From: Apiotrichum sp. Y4204
Lineage: Eukaryota > Basidiomycota > Tremellomycetes > Trichosporonales > Trichosporonaceae
Direction: 5' to 3'
Assembly: GCA_025531455.1 (NCBI GenBank)
Contig: JAMYHL010000005.1
Location: forward strand, 868,001-932,000
DNA: 64,000 bases
Part shown: positions 1-10,901 of the stretch, in pieces
Layout of the letters: each line of letters begins with the position of its first letter
Position numbering within the stretch: position 1 is the stretch's first letter
Made by a program: the position numbers and the translations under genes
The notes under the pieces: generated by a model
What the model saw: the letters and a program-made list of their open reading frames with translations, nothing else
Databases searched by the model: none
What the model was told of the DNA's origin: nothing

Positions 1-356
1 GAGAAGAAGGCGCCGGTAGAGATTAAGAAGACACCCGTGTTCACGCAGGACATGAAGGACATCTTCCGGCAGCTGGTGGAGAACACGCAGGAGATGGTCG
101 ATGTCAACAGGAAGATGGAGGACTGGAACCAGCGCATCGAGGGCCAGTCGAGCGAGCTCAACATGCGCAAGTTTATGTATACCAGGGTGAGTCAAAGCTG
201 AATCACCTTGACAGATGCTGACGACAGATTATCAACATGTACCCCGAGGGATATATGACGTCGTTAGCGCTTTCGCGAGCGTTTACGAACATAAAGCGCG
301 CAGGACAGGGCGCAAAGGCCAGAGAGGAGGCCGCCGCTGCCGCCAACATGCAGTAG
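1..356 (+). CDS. C-terminal end of an unidentified protein
   Basis: The gene enters from the left edge. Exon 1-186 is open in frame 1 and ends at GTGAGT; a 41-nt intron (187-227) with branch site GCTGAC and acceptor CAG leads to exon 228-356, which stops at TAG. The 104 visible residues are helical and charged, with QLVENTQEMVDVNRKMEDWN followed after the splice by INMYPEGYMTS, and end in an Ala-rich tail. I do not recognise the family. The periodic charged residues suggest a coiled-coil followed by a short conserved helix, as in many complex subunits, but this is only an impression. The start lies outside the window. Confidence 0.7.
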
Positions 357-605
357 AGCCGGAGTGGCAGAGGATGTGTGCTCATGTGCTTGTAGTGACT
401 GGGAATAGGACGACACGTAATTGGGGGCGCAGCGCCGATGGCGCGCGAGCATGATACCATACGGTTAGAGCGAATGTATGTAGCAGTGCCTTGTCGTGTA
501 GAAGTGGAGTGGAACCCGGAAAGAAGTAAAAGAGTGAACGATAGCTGTTGTCGGGAGCACCACAGTACAGGATGTGATGGTTGGTATACATGCCAATACT
601 ACTGC

Positions 606-1559
606 CTACTTGTCGCCAGCAGCCCCCTTCTCCTTGCCAGCCGCCTTGCCAGCCGCCTTGCCAGCCGCCTTGCCGCCCTTGGCCTTCATCATCTCCCGTC
701 TCCGCTTCATGGCCGCAACGCGTTCCTTGAGCGCACTGACACGCTCATCCGCATCCTCCCTGTATGGTCAGCACACCCAAAACCCAAAACATAAAAAGGA
801 AACAACATACTGTGCGCGCTCCTCCTCCTCAAGACGGGCCATGATCTCCTCGCGCTCCTCGCGCGCCAGCCTCGCGCGCCGCTCCGCCTCGCTCTCCTCA
901 GGCTCCGGCTCGGGCTCCGCTTCCTCCCCACCCTGCCCAAGCAACACGGGCGCAGCAGAGTACGACGCGACGCCCTCCTCCTCAGGCTCCTTGTATCCGC
1001 GCCGTTTCGCCGCCGCCGCCGCCTTCGGGGCCACAGGAGCAGTGGCGTCGTCATTCAGCGAGGCGAGGAAGTCGTCCAGTTCCACATCGCCCGTCGGCTC
1101 CTCCTTCTCGCGTTCCGGTTCCGGTTCCGGCTCGGGATCCGGGTCCGCGATTGACGGCCGGCCAGCCGAAAAAAAGCCCTCGGGGAGCGCTGGCCCCGCG
1201 TCCTCGTCATCGTCTCCCGCCGCATCCGTCTTGGCGCGCTTCGACGGTCCCTCGCCCCCCGCCGCGGCCTTGCGCTTCTCCTTCTTCGCCGCACGCGCCG
1301 CTTCCTCCTTCTCCCGCGCAACCGATTGCCGGTGTGCTTTTGTGAGAAGGTGCGCGTCCCACTGTTTCACTTGTTGTCAGCCAAAAAAAGAATACTGGGT
1401 TTGTTGGTTTTGTTGGTTTCGCTTTCCACTTGGTACTTGGCACTCACCGGGCACGGCGCAGACGGAGCACCGGAGCTGTCCTGACGCCGAGTATGCTGCG
1501 TAGCGGTGCTCGATGCGTGCGGACGCCTTCTTCGCGCGGAGGAGCGATTTCGCGTCCAT
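606..1559 (-). CDS. ZNF830/CCDC16-like C2H2 zinc-finger protein
   Basis: Three exons (1448-1559, 811-1369, 606-759) give 274 residues. The N-terminus carries one matrin-type C2H2 finger: Cys-x2-Cys in LRCSVCAVP, split by intron 1, then WDAHLLTKAH with the two His. The middle is acidic and holds the LPEGFF motif typical of the ZNF830 family, followed by EP-repeat and coiled-coil segments (ARLEEEERAQ) and a Lys/Ala tail with three copies of AAGK. Family members are nuclear and linked to splicing complexes and genome maintenance; that role is inferred here. The start is the first ATG before the finger. It diverges from the membrane-protein gene at 1804 with a 245-bp spacer. Both intron junctions restore the frame exactly. 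Confidence 0.85.
632..673. repeat. 12-bp tandem repeat, three full copies
   Basis: The unit ccttgccagccg is repeated head to tail (632-643, 644-655, 656-667) with a degenerate fourth unit. It lies in the last exon of the ZNF830-like gene and encodes repeated Ala-Ala-Gly-Lys, so copy changes would keep the frame. Confidence 0.9.
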
Positions 1560-1803
1560 TGCGGATTGGGATGGTGCAAGTTGTGGAAGTGGTTGAGAGT
1601 GGAGGTTGGAATGGATCTTTGGATCTTTGGATCTTTAGAACCTGTGAGTGACATGTGGTGGTGGCGTGTTTTGGCCCATTTGGCTGGCCTGGCTGGACGG
1701 CTGATGCACTTCTGGGTGCCAAACCTCTGTCGTCACCATCACGACCTCCACATCCACGACCACCCACAACCCCATCCACAACCACCACCCACCACAACCA
1801 AAC

Positions 1804-2376
1804 ATGCTTCGACGAACCTATCTCCTTCTCCTCGGCCTCTCTCTCCTCGCCCTCGTGGTGGCAGACACTGAAATCCGGAACCTGCACCTCCCGCTCTCCG
1901 GCACTCCCATAACGGCTCCAAAATCTCTCATAACGTGAGATTTCCTCCCCCAACCATCTAACGCCAGACCACACCCGGGACGGAACACATTGAACGTCTC
2001 GTCCGCCGCCCCCGAGCTGTGGATCGCCCTTCCCGCATCTGGGAAATGGAGTGCGCGCCTCTCATGGCCCGCCTCCTCCCCGACGCGCTTTACCATGGAC
2101 ACGCACGCCGCAAAAGGGGGGGATGTACTGCACATCTCGGCGTCGGCCCTCTCGCCCCGCGTGGGACCCGACTCGCACACATTCTACACCCCGCTGCACC
2201 TCACGCTCGACCCGCTCCTCCTCGGCGTTTTGCCGGCGACGGCGGCGCCCGCCGTCCTCGCCATCCTCGTCGCGGCGGCTGTCTCGGCTGCGCTCGTGCG
2301 CCCCATCTGGCGCGCGGTCGAGGCTGCCGTCGGACCGCCCGGACCGCCCGAGACGCGGACAAACAAAGCGGAATGA
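1804..2376 (+). CDS. Small type I membrane protein, function unknown
   Basis: Two exons (1804-1934, 1968-2376) give 179 residues; the 33-nt intron has donor GTGAGA, branch CTAAC and acceptor CAG. The N-terminus is a clear signal peptide: MLRRTY, then a Leu-rich core (LLLLGLSLLALVV) and a likely cleavage after Ala. A hydrophobic segment near the C-terminus (roughly residues 136-158, LGVLPATAAPAVLAILVAAA) would span the membrane, leaving a short Arg/Glu cytosolic tail. The lumenal part contains a potential N-glycosylation site (NVSS). The layout resembles PIG-X/Pbn1-type ER mannosyltransferase subunits, but I cannot confirm that from sequence alone. It diverges from the ZNF830-like gene. Confidence 0.75.
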
Positions 2377-4041
2377 GGGTGGAAATTGTGGAAATCGTGT
2401 GGGACGTGGGAGAGAGCACATGAAATTAGATTGCGCGTGGTGTTGTATGTACGCTATCTTTGGATCTTATGATCGTCGAGGATCGATAATCGTCGACCGA
2501 CGATCCGATGACATAGCTCTGTTTGAGAATCGACTCGGATAGGTTTGAATTCCTCGCGACTGCCGACGATCCGACGATCAGTCATCAGACCAGACGTCCC
2601 ATGTCTCCATGTACCCACTGCTTGGGATCCCGGATTATCCTGGATACCAGGATCCATATCTGCTCATCCCACTCTACTCGGGACCTCGTTTCAGTCAGCG
2701 GAGCGTCGATGATGCTGCGCGCACCCGGTTTTGCCGGTGCGTGGAGACGACATGATGCTGAGGTTCTTGACCATCGGCACTCGGCACCATGTCAGTATGT
2801 TACTGCGGTCGGCCCGCAGCAGTGCTTGGCTCTCCGTGTTTCTTTGGCTTCTGTACCCTGGTAGTCCAAAGCCGAAACCGTTCTGGGCCACAGCCCAGTG
2901 GATCAAGTCTGAGCGCAACCTCATCAACGATCATTGTGGTAGCTGTGTGGGAGTGTGCCGTTGACTGCCCGTCTCGAGGCGTGCGGGACTTGTGGAACTC
3001 GGGGCTCTCAGGAGCGATGTCGCTCACTCGGCATGAAACACAACGTGTGAACTACCGTGTTCTAGCCTTAGACCCTTCTCGCCCTTGTTCTGTTTTCCCG
3101 GGCTCCTCTGACCGCTCCCCCGTGGGCCCACTTCTGCCAGAGCCCACCGCGATCCCAGACCGATCATGGATCATTGGGTACGTTTGCTCATTACGAGCAG
3201 GTCCAGTCCTGGTGGCTTGTGTGTGCCTCGGGCATGGCGAAATAACCAGGGTCCCCGTGCCTGGATCGCCGTTCGATATGAATACACGTGCGGCATGGAA
3301 TGTTGGCGCATGTTGGCGTGTTGGCAGGCTGGGCGCAGGCTGAGCTTTGCTGAGCGTGATTGAGCTTGTTGGCAGAGGATTGTACGAGATAATGACACCC
3401 CCATGGGATTCACAGATGGCAGATTACAGGTTCTGATCAGGAAGATGAGCAAGCCCATATGCTGAAGCGGGGTGAGATTGCGGATCGGGGGGACAGGAAG
3501 TACCTTGCAGATTGGATATCTCCAGCGCTGGCCCTCTCGCCATTGCGACCTTCGGTCTCAGCGGGCGGCCCAGCGGAGGCTGCGTAGTCTGCGCGGTCTG
3601 CGTACTTTATCGGGAAATCCGGCGGGCTCGCGCCGTTGTGGAGCGGTGTCCTGCGCAGCACAGCGGCAGACGGCCAGACTGGCCAGCGGCGTGGCGTGCA
3701 GGATGGTATTGAATGGTGCACTGCTTAAACTACGCTATCAGCCCGGAACAACTGCGCGGCGGTGTTGCGCGGCGTACATTTGCAGTGTTTTCCGAGTAAC
3801 AGTCGTGTTCCCAGCCACCATGCACCGAGTCGATAACACCTCGGGCCCTCGAGAGTCTTTGAGGTGAATGCATTATATTTCCCATGGATTCTGGATGGTC
3901 TCAACCTCTCTTTCGTTTCTTGCTTTCCCCCTTGATCTGCATCTTCTAGAACTCTCAGACTGTGGACTACTCCATCGCCACTGGTTACTACCACTACTTG
4001 ATAACTGTACCTCTCTGGCCTCCGGCTGTATATAGTTCCCC
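2377..4041. other. Intergenic, no gene seen
   Basis: About 1.7 kb without an ORF showing the GC-rich third positions or paired splice signals of the neighbouring genes. Short direct repeats of gatccgacgatc type occur near 2470-2580. A TATATAG element lies at 4029-4035, only 7 nt before the ATG at 4042, so it more likely serves a shorter downstream transcript of that gene. Confidence 0.5.
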
Positions 4042-5405
4042 ATGGGCGCCACGCAGTCGCGCTGCCAACCCCCATCCTACTCTCCCCCGATCCGCCCCAT
4101 CCCCGTGCAGTACTATCCACCACGGGAGAAGCTGGCGCTCACGGTATGTATAACGTGTATGGGCAGAGCTCACGCCAGCCGCCGTCATATGAGCTGGCGG
4201 CCAAGACGGGCGACACGGGGCTGCGAGCCTGCGACTGGCGCCAGACGCCGCTGAGCCCCTGTGGCTCAGACTCGTCGTGCACGCGGTCCCTGTGCTCGTC
4301 CCGCTCGGCACCTTCATCCGTGTGTTTATAACCCACTCTATATACTGACATCCAGTGCATCTCCGCCGCCCCCTTCTCGAATAGGAAAACACGCAAGGCG
4401 GAGAAGAAGGCGCGCAAAGCCGAGAAGAAGCAGCGCAAGGCGGAGAAGAAGGAGCGCAAGGCGGCCGAAGCGAGCCAAAAAGCAGCCGACAAGGCGGCAA
4501 AGGACGAGCGCAGGACGCTCGAGCGGCAGGCAGCCGAGAAGCGCAAAGCGGAGAAATCGGCCCGCAAGGCACTCACGAGGGCGCGCAAGGCGCGGAGCGC
4601 GGCGGACGCGTCGTCCGAGGACGTGGACAGGCGTATCGCGCGCGCAGAGGCAAAGGTCCAAAAGGCCGAGAAGAAGGCGAAAGCAAAGGCGGCCACTGCT
4701 GCGCGTAAGGCTGAAATCCTCGCTGCTCGCGCTACGACCTACGCGACGACACTACCCCCCGCCACGCCCGGAAAGGAGTGGGCAGCAATCAAAACGGCCC
4801 CTCTTCTCCTCTCCGTCTCCGAGCGCGAGGCACCACCCGTCCCTCCCCCGCCGTCGCCGCGCCTCGTGGCCCCGCCACCAAGGCCTAGGTCATATGAGAC
4901 GCCGAGCACCGAGCGTCCGCGCCTGGAGCGTGCCTCTCTGGAGCGTCCCCGCACAGTTGAGCCGGCTAGGCTGCACACTCAACGGGAAGCCGCCGCCGAT
5001 GAACCCCCGAGCTACGGATTTGCGTCCCCCGTCTCTAGTGGGACATCGTCGACCGTCCTCTCCCCGCTCACTCCGCTCACCCCGCCCACCGCGGCATCTC
5101 CCATGTGCTCCTCCCTGCCGCACCCCATATTGTCGCCATTGCCGTTCCCATCACCGTCCCCGCACGCGTGGGCACCGCCCTCGCTGTCCCCCCACGCCTC
5201 GCGCTTCCCCCACTCGGCCCACTCGTGCGTTACACCACACTTCCTCGCGCCCCTCCCCCCGCCCTGTTCCGAAGCACCGCCCCTCCCTCCCAAGAACGAG
5301 CTGCGCTCGCAGGCCGAGCACATTGTCGAGAACCGCCGCCGCACGCGCCAGCTCGAGGAGCAGTACCGCCAGCTCACGCACGACCTCAAGACGATGCAGT
5401 TGTGA
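4042..5405 (+). CDS. Probable N-myristoylated, Lys-rich coiled-coil protein with PPSY motifs
   Basis: The start MGATQS fits the N-myristoylation rule (Gly2, Ser6), and Cys8 could be palmitoylated, so the protein probably sits on membranes. Exon 1 is 4042-4143. A GC3-rich stretch 4167-4319 (51 codons) is probably exon 2, and the last exon is 4356-5405; all three give 434 residues, and skipping the middle one gives 383, both in frame. The last exon starts with a long Lys/Arg/Ala/Glu helix (RKAEKKARKAEKKQ and on), continues as a Pro/Ser-rich disordered region and ends in a short coiled coil (EEQYRQLTHDLKTMQL). PPSY occurs three times, suggesting WW-domain partners. I do not recognise a named family. 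The 4143/4167 junction requires a 23-nt intron, see findings. Confidence 0.7.
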
Positions 5406-5790
5406 GGAAGGAGAGTTATAGAGATAGGTTGTCAGAAGTTGGTATCAGGGAGAGTATTGGCTGTGCACTGTTTGTTCTGTATAATAGAATGTATTGGGGT
5501 ATTGTGCATCTGAGAGACTGGGTTTCAGCGTCCTCGACAGACACAAAGGTTGCAATCGTGGGTCAGAACTCAGGTACTCAGACGCCGGGAACAAGAAAAC
5601 AAGATAATAAATGTGGGACCCCACACAATCAACTCCCCCAGGCTGCACCGTGAAGTAGCTGCGCGTGAAGCTGGCGAGGATCCAAACAAATCAACCCAGT
5701 CAACCTCACGGCGTCCCTCCATTTTGACAATCTCCCATTCTCGGTAACATCAGCTCTCTCTCCCACATCTTGCGCTTCTCGGACAACACG
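5406..5790. other. Intergenic spacer
   Basis: This 385-bp spacer holds the 3' end of the coiled-coil gene and the promoter and leader of the Rap1-like gene. A CT-rich leader (5720-5780) precedes the ATG at 5791. No other feature is seen. Confidence 0.5.
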
Positions 5791-7698
5791 ATGGGTACGT
5801 ACTCGGCTCCCCTCTCCTACCACAAGGCGGATGTCGCTGATACACAGCGCGCACGATCACCCGGGCACACCAGCGCGACAGCGGGCCCGAAGACGCGGGC
5901 CCAAGCCGGCGACCAGCGAGCCCCCCAGCCGACCCCTCCCATTGGCACGACGCAACGCGGGACCTGATTCCGGGACCCAGCTCGGTATCGAGCTTTGACA
6001 CCAGTTCCGTTCCCGGCGACAGATCCGGGCCGTTCGCTGATAGCGACGGCGACGGACCTGGGAGCGATGCAGGGGACGCCGACGACAGCGCCGACATTGG
6101 CATCGATTTCGACGAGGACCGCCCACTCATCCCACTTGATGGGGAGACGTTCCCCTGGAAAAAGATCAAGTTTTTCATTCCCCAATGGGTGCCAAAGCCT
6201 ATTACGAGGTGGTTGCTCAAGCGCCTTATGGTGAGTTCCGTGACGCGTCAGTGATAATTCGGAGCGCCGTGATCGCTGCCCGTAGCACCTGCAACTCTCC
6301 TATGACACAACTGCTCACCGCCAGAGTCGCAACATAGGATGTACTACGTTCTTCTACGAAGCGGACGTGGTGCTCGTGCACCATGGCTTGGCGGCGGATG
6401 AGAAGCAGTTCTTGGAGGAGATGAAGGAACGCAAGAAGTGGATCCACGTTGCCGGCACAGACTGGTTCGCGCGCGTGTACTTCAAGGGTCTTGCAGTCCC
6501 GATCCCTCCTTCTCCGCCGCTGTTCGTGAATAAGGACGGGGCCAACCTCCTTGTTGCCGTGTCCGATCTTGGCGACCCCGAGCTCTGCAAGCAGGTCATG
6601 GTCCAGCTGGAAGTGAGTGTGCAGCCAAAGTCGGAGCTGGACAGCACTGACCCATAAGTGCAATGGCGCTGTCATCGTCGACCTTGCTCAGGCCGACACC
6701 ATTGTTTTGCCCAACGGCCACGAGGCGCTTGATAATCCCCCGGAATCTCACCCAACAGCAGATTTCCGCAACCTCCGCCGCCGCGACATCGACTGGGTGT
6801 TTGAGACCGTGAGGAGGAAGAGGCGCGTCTCGTTGGAATCGACGTCGGTGAAATCACCTGTTCGGAATGTCCAAAACGGCCAGCCCGTTCAGCCCACGGG
6901 CCCCGCTCCACCCGGCGACACCGCCCAACCCGCACCCGCTCAACGACGTGTATCCCGACCTTCCACGTCTCTTGGCCGCAGCCGTAACCAATTTACTGCC
7001 GATGAGCGCGACAAGCTGGCTCGCTGGTTGGCGTATATGTGTCCTTCATCTGCTGGCCGTCTCTCGCATCAAATGTACAGCCGTCTTGAGGTGAGTCGTG
7101 TGATTCGTTCATTGTGACCCGCGCGAATTACACTGACACACAGGTGTACTATGCTGACCATTCCGTCTTTGGCTGGGCCGCGACGCATACACCCTCAGCC
7201 TGGAGGGAGCACTACAAGCGCTACCGCACCATTCGATGGAAGGACGGCAAGGTCCTGGATGAGGTGATCAACGAATACGTGGCCAAGGGCGTGGACAAGG
7301 ATCTCCAGCTCCGGGACGAGCGTCGCTCTCGAGCGAGTTCGAGACGACAGGGGCGTCCTCAGTCAGCGAGCCGCGCTTCAAGCGTGAGCGAGCCCCTTGC
7401 GCAATCAAAAGCCAGGCGACAGAAGCGTCCACGCGCGGAGAGTCATGAGGAGGGCGAGGATGAACCCCGCACCCGCTCGAAAGCAGCTGAGCAGACTCGC
7501 CCACGCCCAGCAAGCCGTGGGGCGAATGGAACGCAGGCAAATCGTCCCAAAGATGTCCGCCGCACGAAGCGCGCGAAGGCGAACCCAGTGAATGGGAGTC
7601 TGAGCCAAAAGGACGACACCACCCATAACCAGCCCAGCCCGGTGCCGAGCGCCACCAGCCCCGATGAGCTCTTGGTCGACGGCCTCCTCGATATGTGA
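5791..7698 (+). CDS. Rap1/TERF2IP-like telomere protein (BRCT plus Myb)
   Basis: Five exons (5791-5794, 5848-6230, 6325-6612, 6659-7090, 7144-7698) give about 553 residues. After an acidic, Ser/Pro-rich N-terminus come two BRCT-like units: about 110-185 (ADVVLVHHGLA, then KKWIHVAGTDWF) and about 195-290 (LFVNKDGANLL, GAVIVDLAQADTIV, IDWVFETV). A Rap1-type Myb domain spans about 335-400 (FTADERDKLARWLAYM, then WREHYKRYRTI). The C-terminal third is basic and disordered. Rap1 proteins bind telomeric DNA or shelterin partners and help silence and cap chromosome ends; this role is inferred from domain order. The first coding exon is only ATGG. The second acceptor could also be at 6285, which adds 13 in-frame residues. 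Confidence 0.75.
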
Positions 7699-8053
7699 GG
7701 CATCATTGGTAAATGTACCCTCCAAGAGTCTCCATATGCGGCGGGCTGATTAGGATCTGGATCCCAGCTGTAATAACAGCCTTACCCTTATCATCTCAAT
7801 AGTATTTACCCCTATTTATCACCATGCATGTGTCCAGCCTCGAAATGCTCCCGCTTGTTGCGACTTGCACAGATGATACATTGATCCGGAAGTGAGTGGT
7901 GAACACGGACCTCCAAGGCCCAAAGGATGTCATCAACAACATCCACATCGAGCACAGCGCACCTCCCAAAGCGTCCACGGTACCACGGTTCCACGCTCGT
8001 TACATCAAGCGGCAGCTACACTTCATCTCGCATCACCACGCCGCGCATTAGCC
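7699..8053. other. Intergenic spacer
   Basis: This 355-bp spacer contains the 3' end of the Rap1-like gene and the upstream region and leader of LSM1. No ORF or RNA gene is recognised. Confidence 0.45.
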
Positions 8054-8754
8054 ATGGACGCCCTCATCCCCTTCACCACCTCGGGTTCGCTCGTCGACCT
8101 CGTAGACAGTGGGTTTTGTACCCCCGCCGCGCGCGCTCACTCGCAGAAAAGGTCCTCGTCGTGCTCCGTGACGGCCGTAAGCTTATTGGTGTGCTGCGCT
8201 CCTACGACCAGTTTGGTGAGTTGCAGAGCGTTACACGACAACGGCTAGGGGTCCCTATCATGTAGCCGTTTAAGCTTGAAAACACCACGCTCCTCACGCT
8301 CCCGGCGCTCTCCCACACCCGGGTCCGCAACTGACACGCAGCAAACTTCCTCCTCGAGTCCACGATTGAGCGGTTACACTTTCAGTTCGAGTACAGCGAC
8401 GTCGACATTGGCGTGCTCCTCATCCGTGGCGAGAACGTTGTGGCGCTCGGCGAGATTGTACGTGTTACAAGTCACGAGTGGCTGCAGTATCGCGCTGACA
8501 CGCAGGACCTCATCGCCGAGGATAACTTGCCTCTCCGCGAAATCCCGCTCGAGGAGATCAGGCAGAAGATTGCTGATGCCGAGGTGGGTACAAATGAGCA
8601 AATGGGGACAGAACGACCTGTCAGAGACTGCCCCATGTATGATATCACGCGCTGACAAGAACAGAAGCGGAGAGAACGGGATCACATTGTCAAGGACAAG
8701 GTCATGTCGTCGCTTGGATTCGTGTCGGATCGCCACGAGGGCGACGCGTACTAG
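8054..8754 (+). CDS. LSM1: LSM1, subunit of the Lsm1-7 mRNA decay complex
   Basis: Five exons (8054-8108, 8147-8215, 8342-8457, 8506-8583, 8665-8754) give 135 residues, the usual length. The Sm1 motif is seen in [24 protein letters not shown] and the Sm2 motif in LIRGENVVALGEI. The C-terminal helix (LREIPLEEIRQKIADAE and following) is the LSM1-specific extension that lies across the ring. LSM1 is the subunit that distinguishes the cytoplasmic Lsm1-7 ring, which binds oligoadenylated mRNA 3' ends with Pat1 and promotes decapping. All four introns restore the frame; intron 1 is 38 nt and intron 2 is 126 nt. The start is the only ATG in frame before the Sm fold. Confidence 0.95.
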
Positions 8755-9457
8755 GCTCCAAGCTCCAAGCACGCTGGACCGTGCGCAGTACATATATACA
8801 TGTACGCGGCACACGGTTGCTCCATGTTCCAGCATCCTTGCACTCGAGGCGATAGCAGCGAACATCACTATTGTATAGAGACCACAGACGAGCCCGAGGG
8901 GCCAGGCGACCGCCGACATGATGATATTGATTGTGTCGAGCTGCGCGAGCTGCCGGCGCGCGACGCAGCGCACGTAGGGCGCAGCGCGATTGATCGCGAC
9001 TGATGCATGACGCGTACAAAGCGTTGTGTACCGCAGCTTACTGGCCTTACTGGACTGTTTATCCACACCGAGTTGTGTCTTCCCTCTCTCAGTACCTCAG
9101 TTTCGTACGCAGTGCCGGCGCTGCTGATTGTCATATTGTCCTGACCTCGCTGACTAGATTCCATTCATTTCGGTCTTCCCTCACCCCTCCCCACATCTTC
9201 CATGTCTTTCACTTACTCCTTTACTCACCACCTCACCCTCATTTCTCGCCATCCTCATCCCGCTCGTCATCGCCCCATCCACAGAGGATTGACGGATCGC
9301 CGCGCAGCAGTTTGTCGTACCTCAAACTCTGTGCGCCAGCTGCATGCTCTCTCTGCCATCTCTGTGATCTCTTTTGGTTCTGCCGCCACCCAGCTTCCCT
9401 CTCCCTCCCATCTCCCTGTCCCGCAGCCCAGTACCCCTTCGCACGTAGCCGCACAGC
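8755..9457. other. Intergenic region upstream of the HEI10-like gene
   Basis: About 700 bp with a strongly CT-rich stretch at 9170-9450 that looks like a promoter and long leader. The apparent ORFs are low-complexity Ser/Pro/His translations of this pyrimidine tract. No gene is seen. Confidence 0.5.
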
Positions 9458-10901
9458 ATGCCTCCCGAAGCCGTTAGCAGCTCCGAATTTGGTCGGGGGC
9501 ACACTGCTACACAGCGGCGGAGACCAGCCGCCCTCGATCTGGTTACCTGCTGCGTCTGGTGAGCATGATCTCTCGCAAGTAGATGGCTACCTGACGCGTC
9601 CATCTTCACATGTTTACAGCCTCACTCCGCGACACGTTGCCCTTGCCGTCGATCCCTCCGCTAGGTTTTGGATCACGTCGTGCAGCCACGTCCTCTGCGA
9701 TAACCACGATCGTGAGGATCCACTGGGCTGCTCGAAGACACTGACAAATGACAGATCAGGCCAACAAGTGCACCAAGTGCAAGAAGTTTGGCGTCCAGAT
9801 CTTCCCCATGGACCCGCAACAGCTTCCTCCAAGTCTCTCGCAGCGCTTTCAGCCCATCGACCGCAGCTACAACGTAATCACCAACATGCTTGAGAACATC
9901 AGCGTTTGTGGTGGTGCCTTCCTCCGACCGACTGACATGCCAGTTTCAGAACAGCCAGTTGATGGACCTGACGACCTACCAGCGTAACCGCATTGCCGAA
10001 CTCGAGGTGTGTAGCGGACTTTACCGATTCTGACCGCCAGCGGATCTGCGACGATGTGGCCGGGAGTTTGGTGGCGCTCAAGGAGAATCTCCAGGAAGCC
10101 AAGACGTGAGAACGCTGTGGAGGCGAAACACTAATCGTCTAGGCAGAAGGAGAACCTCACTCGGCAGATGTCCGAACTCCGGGCACAAAACATGTCCTTG
10201 CAGAGCCGCAACAAGGCGCTGTCCGACAAGCTCTACAGCCGCATGGGCTCGCGGCCACATGGAAGTACGGGTCACCCTCCGACGGGTGCCATGCCTGGGG
10301 CCATGTCGAGTGGCATGCCAGTGGCAACGGGAGGTGGATTCACCTCGGGACTGTCTGCATTGAGAAGCCAAGACCATCCCATGGATGACGTTTTTGCAGG
10401 CACAGTTCCGTCCAAGCGGATGCGGGAAGACGTTGGGGCAGATAGGTGAGTTGACTAGCTGCGTGACCAACTCATCCGTAAGCTATTTGTTTCAGCAAGA
10501 GAATCCAGAATACCCGACGCGTCCACGAACAACGCTCAACAGGATCGGCCCAGGGCGCACCTCAAGTCGGGGTAGCATCGAGAGACCTCACAGTACGGCT
10601 GGCTTCGGCCAGAGTAATGGGCCGCGAACAAACTTTGAGTATGGCACACGACCAATCTCGCGCTCACGATACAGACAATATCGCTTTCGCATGGGCGCTT
10701 CAAATGGACCCGTATCCATCCCCCCGTCTGGCAGAACGTCGGCATTCCAACTTGCTCGGCCGTCTGGCGGACACGGCTCTGGAGCGCGCACCGAATTCGG
10801 CCAGCCTCGGTTTGGCCAGGACCTCGGTGTCATTGGCGAGCTCGACGAGGGGGGTATGTGAGAATCTGGCAGGGGAGCTTGTGCAAGTGCAGTCTCCGTA
10901 A
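9458..10901 (+). CDS. HEI10/ZIP3/RNF212-type RING protein of meiotic crossing-over
   Basis: Exons 9458-9558, 9620-9711, 9755-9903, 9944-10006, 10041-10105, 10143-10442 and 10496-10901. The RING is assembled across three exons: Cys-x2-Cys in TCCVC (one Cys codon is made by the splice), then TSCSHVLC with Cys-x-His-x2-Cys, then CTKC. It is followed by a coiled coil (YQRNRIAELE and QKENLTRQMSELRAQNMSLQSRN) and a Gly/Ser/Pro tail containing SKRMRED. This order is that of Zip3/HEI10/RNF212 SUMO or ubiquitin ligases, which mark crossover sites on meiotic chromosomes. The C-terminus is uncertain: the strong acceptor tttcag at 10495 opens a frame ending at 10901, while acceptor 10482 would use another frame ending at 10861. 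The start and RING are firm. Confidence 0.7.

Noticed and set aside
768..1503. Long ORFs on the plus strand opposite the ZNF830-like gene
   Set aside because: They are Ser/Arg-rich mirror translations of a low-complexity coding exon, with no splice signals.
6231..6324. Acceptor at 6285 in the Rap1-like gene
   Set aside because: It keeps frame but inserts 13 residues into the BRCT loop; acceptor 6324 has a nearer branch site. Left as an alternative.
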